Assembly (NCBI GenBank): GCA_002105175.1 | Contig: MCGE01000006.1 | Location: 930,001 to 994,000, forward strand | Direction of reading: 5' to 3' | Source of the DNA: Absidia repens | Lineage: Eukaryota; Mucoromycota; Mucoromycetes; Mucorales; Cunninghamellaceae | Length of the DNA: 64,000 nucleotides | Shown: positions 60,089 to 64,000 of the stretch, one piece after another | How positions within the stretch are numbered: position 1 is the first letter of the stretch | Layout of the letters: each line of letters starts with the position of its first letter | Notes under the pieces: generated by a model | Database searches by the model: none | What the model was told of the DNA's origin: nothing | Seen by the model: the letters and a program-made list of their open reading frames with translations, nothing else | Made by a program: the position numbers and the translations under genes

Positions 60089-61003
60089 ATGCTCATGTCG
60101 AACAACAGTTTTACCACTGACGCTTGGAAACACAAGGGCTCAGGCGAATGGTAAGAAAAATAAATAACGTGATGTCTAAGTGCTTGAGCAACCATTTGTG
60201 GATTTTAGTATTACTCTTAAGGATGTATACACTAATTCTTTATTTAAATAGTACACTGGACCGCTTTCCAGCTCACAGTGAAAGGCCCATTGTCAGAACT
60301 CGAGGTGAGTTGAGATACAGCAAGGCAATGACTGGACTTTGTGGAATACACATATGTAGTTATTAACAATGTTTTACCCCGTTGTATTGGATGTATGTAG
60401 GACAAATAGCGCTCACTCGTGGTGGATATCTGAACTACAGCTATGTAAACCTTAGGTAATATATACCAACTTGCTTGAATACTGTTACGTTCTACCTTAT
60501 TAACTGTATGCACTCTGTTTGATAGATATATTTACCGACTTCTAGGATTTCGGAATTCACTGCGATCACGTACACCCTTTAGTGCAGCATGTACTACGAA
60601 TATAAATGTGGCACCTATGACGAAAAGCGCTCAGACCTCATCATGGATCAAAAAAGGGAAAATCAACAGAATACTACCACCAGCAATGTTTTTGCAATGG
60701 CCAAACTATGGACCTTACTTCACTGCCAGGTTCAGCGACAACGTATATTTACCTTCCCTCTTCCCAGACGAAAATTCAATATGACAACTGCAGAATGGAT
60801 CAAAAAAGTCGACATATCTCATCACGAATACTTCCGGCCAATGTCAACAAAAACCTAGCAGTATACAAAGAAATGGAACTTGGACAATACAGCTCTATGG
60901 GAATAGTCTCAGATAGAAAAATATGTGTGTTGCCTATGGTAGACACAGTTGGAAATTCTTTAGTCGAGATGGCGACAGCAGGTAGAGTGGACTGGTCTAG
61001 GTA
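60089..61003 (+). pseudogene. Unidentified multi-exon gene-like region, possibly decayed
   Basis: Four blocks with good splice sites join in phase: 60089-60150, 60252-60304, 60401-60455 and 60526-60784, giving 142 residues (starting MLMSNNSFTTDAWKHKGSGE, ending in FLQWPNYGPYFTARFSDNVY then LPSLFPDENSI). The TGA at 60782 looks premature, because coding-like sequence continues: in one frame as QLQNGSKKSTYLITNTSGQC, and in another, from about 60865 to 61002, as AVYKEMELGQYSSMG and VDTVGNSLVEMATAGRVDW up to an AG|GTAAG donor. No family recognised. Either a gene with further unresolved exons or a pseudogene with frame breaks. Confidence 0.35.
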
Positions 61004-61120
61004 AGATAAGGAAAAAAAGGAAAAGGAAAATGATATTCGTGGCGACTATTGTTGGATTTGATTTTTGGTCATGCTGATCGCTAATTTATTCATTTTCTAT
61101 GGTAATTTATAACAGGTGAT

Positions 61121-61162
<42 letters not shown>

Positions 61163-61999
61163 GGCTATGCTTGTCATCTTATATGAAAACACCAGTATTT
61201 TGCATACAATGGTCACGATTAGACAAAGTGAATTGATAGGGCGGTGTCCAAAATGTATGTACAACATTTCCTCAATGCTGACTGACTTGATCCTTCGCTT
61301 TCTGATTCTGTAGATTCTCAAGAAGCTGGTTTAGTGACTGGTTATGCCTATGTTATCCTATGCTGTAGTTTTAGCCTCACCGTTCCTCACTGTTGATTAT
61401 ATTTACCTTTATTTATTCTTCCTCCTCCAAATCACATACACAATCCATGCTAGTCCATAGTCCATATTAGTTACTTTACTTTTACGTTATTTGCCACAAT
61501 TCTTTATTTTCTATTCTTCAAATCAATAAAATGTTTATAACACCAATCTATTTTGGGTCAAGGCCTACCGAAAAAAAAGTGGCTGTATATTCTGCAATTA
61601 CCATATAAATTGATCTGTTGTATGACCATTATGTTTGTCTTTTTTGTTTTTTGTTTTTAAATATGATAGCGACAACAGCCCCATCTATCTTTTTGTTGCC
61701 ACAAAGATGATAAACATAATGAGCCACAATGACTTTGATCATGTGTGTGCTTCAGAGTTGTATATATTTTACCCATAAGAACCCTTACTCTCAATGGTCA
61801 TTGACTTGCATGTATCACGAAATAATGTTTTTACCACCATGTCAAGTGGTAAATTCAATTTCGGAGATCCAATATTAGGTCTCCCTGAAGAAAAAAAAAA
61901 AAAAACGCATATAAAATGCAGACCTTTTTAACAGCTTTTTTTTTTTTTTTTCTTAACCTTCCTACCCCTGTTCGTCGCTTACTGCCATTTTTTTTTAAT
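61004..61999. other. Spacer with 37-nt poly(A)
   Basis: Contains an A tract at 61123-61159 just after a possible AACAG acceptor, a poly(A) signal CAATAAAATG near 61526, and the AT-rich promoter of the next gene. A T run lies immediately before the ATG at 62000. Confidence 0.5.
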
Positions 62000-62501
62000 A
62001 TGCGTCTATCTCTTCTAGCAACAAGTATATTATCTACGGCACTGTTGATCCAGGGTCAGCCTGTGACACCTTCATCATCCAATTCCACTTCCACTACCAC
62101 TTCACCTTCTTCCTCAGCGTCCTCCACATCATCCCCACCACCTAATAATTGTAAAGTTGTTGCAAAAACTGATCTTGATGGACGTGATTTGCCAAAGGCC
62201 GACGCCACTCGCGTTACTGATGTTTATAAAGCAGGTGACTGTATTGATGTCAAATGTCAATTAAAAGGCGAAACCATGTATGACACACCAATCTGGGATT
62301 TAGATACAAAAGGGAACTATTTGCCCGATTATTATGTCAAGACAGGTCATGATGGATTCAGTGATGCTTTTCCTCGATGTCCTGACAGTGGCAAATATGA
62401 AACTGGCTCTGGAAAGGACATCGTGGCGAAGGCGCAGACCCAGGATGGAATTCAGGTACCGCCTAGACCCATATTTGAACTACTACCACTTTGGCACTAA
62501 G

Positions 62502-62543
<42 letters not shown>

Positions 62544-62922
62544 GGACATAGTATTCTTGGGGAGGCGGAAATGAAACTGGACCTTCCAATGGTATTTGCT
62601 GTTCACCCTCTGGTTATGATGATCGAAACGTCACCGGTTATGACTGCTCTGGACTGACCAAATATGCTTTGTATCAAGTCAAACAAATCAACCTTATTCA
62701 TTATACCTGTAGTCAGTTCAATGATACACGTGGTACGCAATATCCTTTTGATCAAGCCCAGCCCGGCGATCTGATTTTTTACGGTACCGACGAACAAAAT
62801 GTAACTCCCATGTGGCTATTTATGCTGGTAATCAACAGATGGTCGAAGCGAGACAACACGAAGATCCGGTTGGAACGCATCCCGTACGTGATGGCCATGC
62901 TCCTTATGTTGTGCGCTTCTAG
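62000..62922 (+). pseudogene. Secreted NlpC/P60-family hydrolase with frame break
   Basis: Cysteine-peptidase-fold protein of the kind that cleaves cell-wall peptides in bacteria. Exons 62000-62455 and 62552-62922. The signal peptide is MRLSLLATSILSTALLIQGQ; a Ser/Thr/Pro-rich linker follows, then a Cys-containing SH3-like region (CKVVAKTDLDGRDLPKADAT). The catalytic domain begins IQYSWGGGNETGPS and has the nucleophile C184 in GYDCSGLTKYALYQ, then QPGDLIFYG. At about 62806 the frame breaks: the annotated frame goes to TPMWLFML and ends at 62941, whereas skipping two bases gives HVAIYAGNQQMVEARQHEDP and ends at TAG 62920-62922, exactly the expected catalytic-His block. It is either a sequencing error, a recent null allele or a pseudogene. 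The start at 62000 is preferred over 61916 because the signal peptide begins there. Confidence 0.75.
62504..62542. repeat. 39-nt T tract in NlpC/P60 intron
   Basis: Forms most of the region before the GGGACATAG acceptor of the single intron (62456-62551). Confidence 0.95.
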
Positions 62923-62941
62923 TCTCTTCCTTATTATATAG

Positions 62942-63585
62942 ATTTATATCTCAAATCAACCTTTATTCATATTATATAATAAAACAATACAATTATGATC
63001 TTTGCCTGACATGTGGTATTATCATGATAAAAACCAATCCCTAACTGACCGTAAAACTGCTTCGGCTAAACTGGCTTGAAGTTTGTACCTGCTTGGAGCC
63101 CCATGTTATGCTTATTATTTTTTTTTTTTTTTTTTTTTTTTTTGGGAGGGGTGGGTGGATATTATGGGTTAACTAGTAGAACAGTAGGGGATTTTTGGGT
63201 TTGAAAGAAAGCGAGAGTAGGGTAGGTTCTTGGCCTTTAGAAGTAAGAGAATATGATATGCTATAACTTATTAAAGGTATTCATTGAGGGAATGTAAAGG
63301 TCTGTTTTTATTTTTAAATAAAGATAACGTCAGCTAAGCTAAGAGGGGTAACAATTCTATGGCAAGTGATAGCTATTCTACAGTGGATCAGTGAGCTAAT
63401 TTTAGGTGCATGATCAACTATTGCATAGAGGGAAGTCAAGTGCTGCCAAGTGCCGTCATAAAACAAGAGAGCTCCTGTTGAATGGTGGGAACGGCTGTCA
63501 TTAGAAGAGAAAACCACGAAGCTGATGATGTTCATGATGTTGATTGTTTAAAGTGCAGTGAAAAAATAGGAGCAGTAGATGGATT
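62942..63585. other. Spacer
   Basis: ATAATAAAACAAT near 62976 is a likely poly(A) signal of the preceding gene. A 26-nt T run ends at 63143. A minus-strand frame at 63314-63535 shows no recognisable character. Confidence 0.4.
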
Positions 63586-63589
63586 TCAA

Positions 63590-64000
63590 AAACCGCACAC
63601 GTGAATTTTATTTAGACCCATTTTCAAAATTTTCGCTTTCTCTATTCTTTTTTCTTTTTTTTCTTTCTTTAATTCTTCGCAATTGTGACCTCCATGGGGC
63701 TACTTTGGACTTAGATTAGTGTCAGGACTAGTTTAGAACCGTTTTCAGAACAGGGATTACAAGCTGCATGGGGAAACCCTTTCATTTTGAAATTAGCATT
63801 TAGGAACCTCCATTAGTTGGCTTTTTGAAGCTTCATTAGCTTAGTTTAGTCGTAGTTCATCCATAATCTGTATCTATATCTAAATAAAATATGTTTCTTT
63901 TTATTTGCTTTAATTCAACTATGTACCATTGGTCTTTTTCATTGTTTGTGTAATAGATTGCTTTTGTTCTACCAACACCCCTTGTGATTAGATTTGACAG
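63590..64000 (+). repeat. Dispersed repeat family, copy I (runs off window)
   Basis: Plus-strand copy: CGCACACGTGAA at about 63594, T-rich segment, core GGGATTACAAGCTGCATGGG at about 63754, GAAACCCTTTCATTTTG, then an AATAAA unit at about 63882. The distal part lies beyond the window. Confidence 0.8.

Noticed and set aside
1..64000. CRISPR arrays, rRNA, prokaryotic operons
   Set aside because: None seen. The regular repeats are long and dispersed, and genes have introns and individual promoters.

Overview
The window looks like nuclear DNA of an early-diverging fungus, most likely Mucoromycota (inferred, not tested by search). Genes carry many short GT-AG introns of about 50-100 nt with AT-rich, T-rich interiors. 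The gene set is fungal: a PMT2-like protein mannosyltransferase, Zn2Cys6 and MEF2-type MADS transcription factors, external NADH dehydrogenase, bc1 core protein 1, and a fused BioD-BioA biotin enzyme. Intergenic DNA is AT-rich, full of long A/T homopolymers, and holds roughly ten copies of one dispersed repeat family.

Layout, left to right. 1-995: 3' part of a glutaminyl-peptide cyclotransferase (+). 1295-4839: trifunctional C1-tetrahydrofolate synthase (+). 6960-8610: bc1 complex core protein 1 (+). 10684-10970: coding-like remnant (-). 11268-12757: wax-synthase-type MBOAT (-). 16186-17695: MEF2-type MADS factor (-). 18541-19126: small secreted KNH-like protein (-). 19461-21147: glycerol kinase (-). 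21952-23683: CDF zinc transporter (-). 23965-26860: PMT2-like mannosyltransferase (+). 28549-31225: bifunctional biotin enzyme (-), divergent from a CYRI/FAM49 family gene at 32240-33547 (+). 35499-38434: Zn2Cys6 factor (-). 39499-41972: EF-hand external NADH dehydrogenase (+). 42359-45566: coiled-coil protein (+). 47463-55354: a very large receptor histidine kinase (+). 58526-59200: short SET-domain protein (-). 60089-60784 and onward: a gene-like, possibly decayed region (+). 62000-62922: secreted NlpC/P60 protein with a frame break (+).

The standout is the 2034-residue receptor at 47463-55354. Its outer and middle parts are built like an animal receptor guanylate cyclase: signal peptide, two type-1 periplasmic-binding-like domains, an ephrin-receptor/GCC2-GCC3-like cysteine-rich segment, one membrane span, a kinase-homology pseudokinase, and a dimerisation coiled coil with the receptor-cyclase signature. 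Where the cyclase would be, it carries a complete hybrid histidine kinase (H box, N, G1, G2 boxes) and a C-terminal receiver. It therefore looks like a receptor-cyclase front end wired to two-component output.

Other points of interest are the repeat family with evenly spaced internal AATAAA motifs and a CACGTG end; three in-frame stops, each one C-to-T change from a glutamine codon, after the Zn2Cys6 factor; an 8-base GTAAGCAG frame break in the zinc transporter; and a frame break just before the catalytic histidine of the NlpC/P60 protein. Genes are mostly independent and show no metabolic cluster. All exon models come from reading frames, phase and splice-site consensus, without transcript data.
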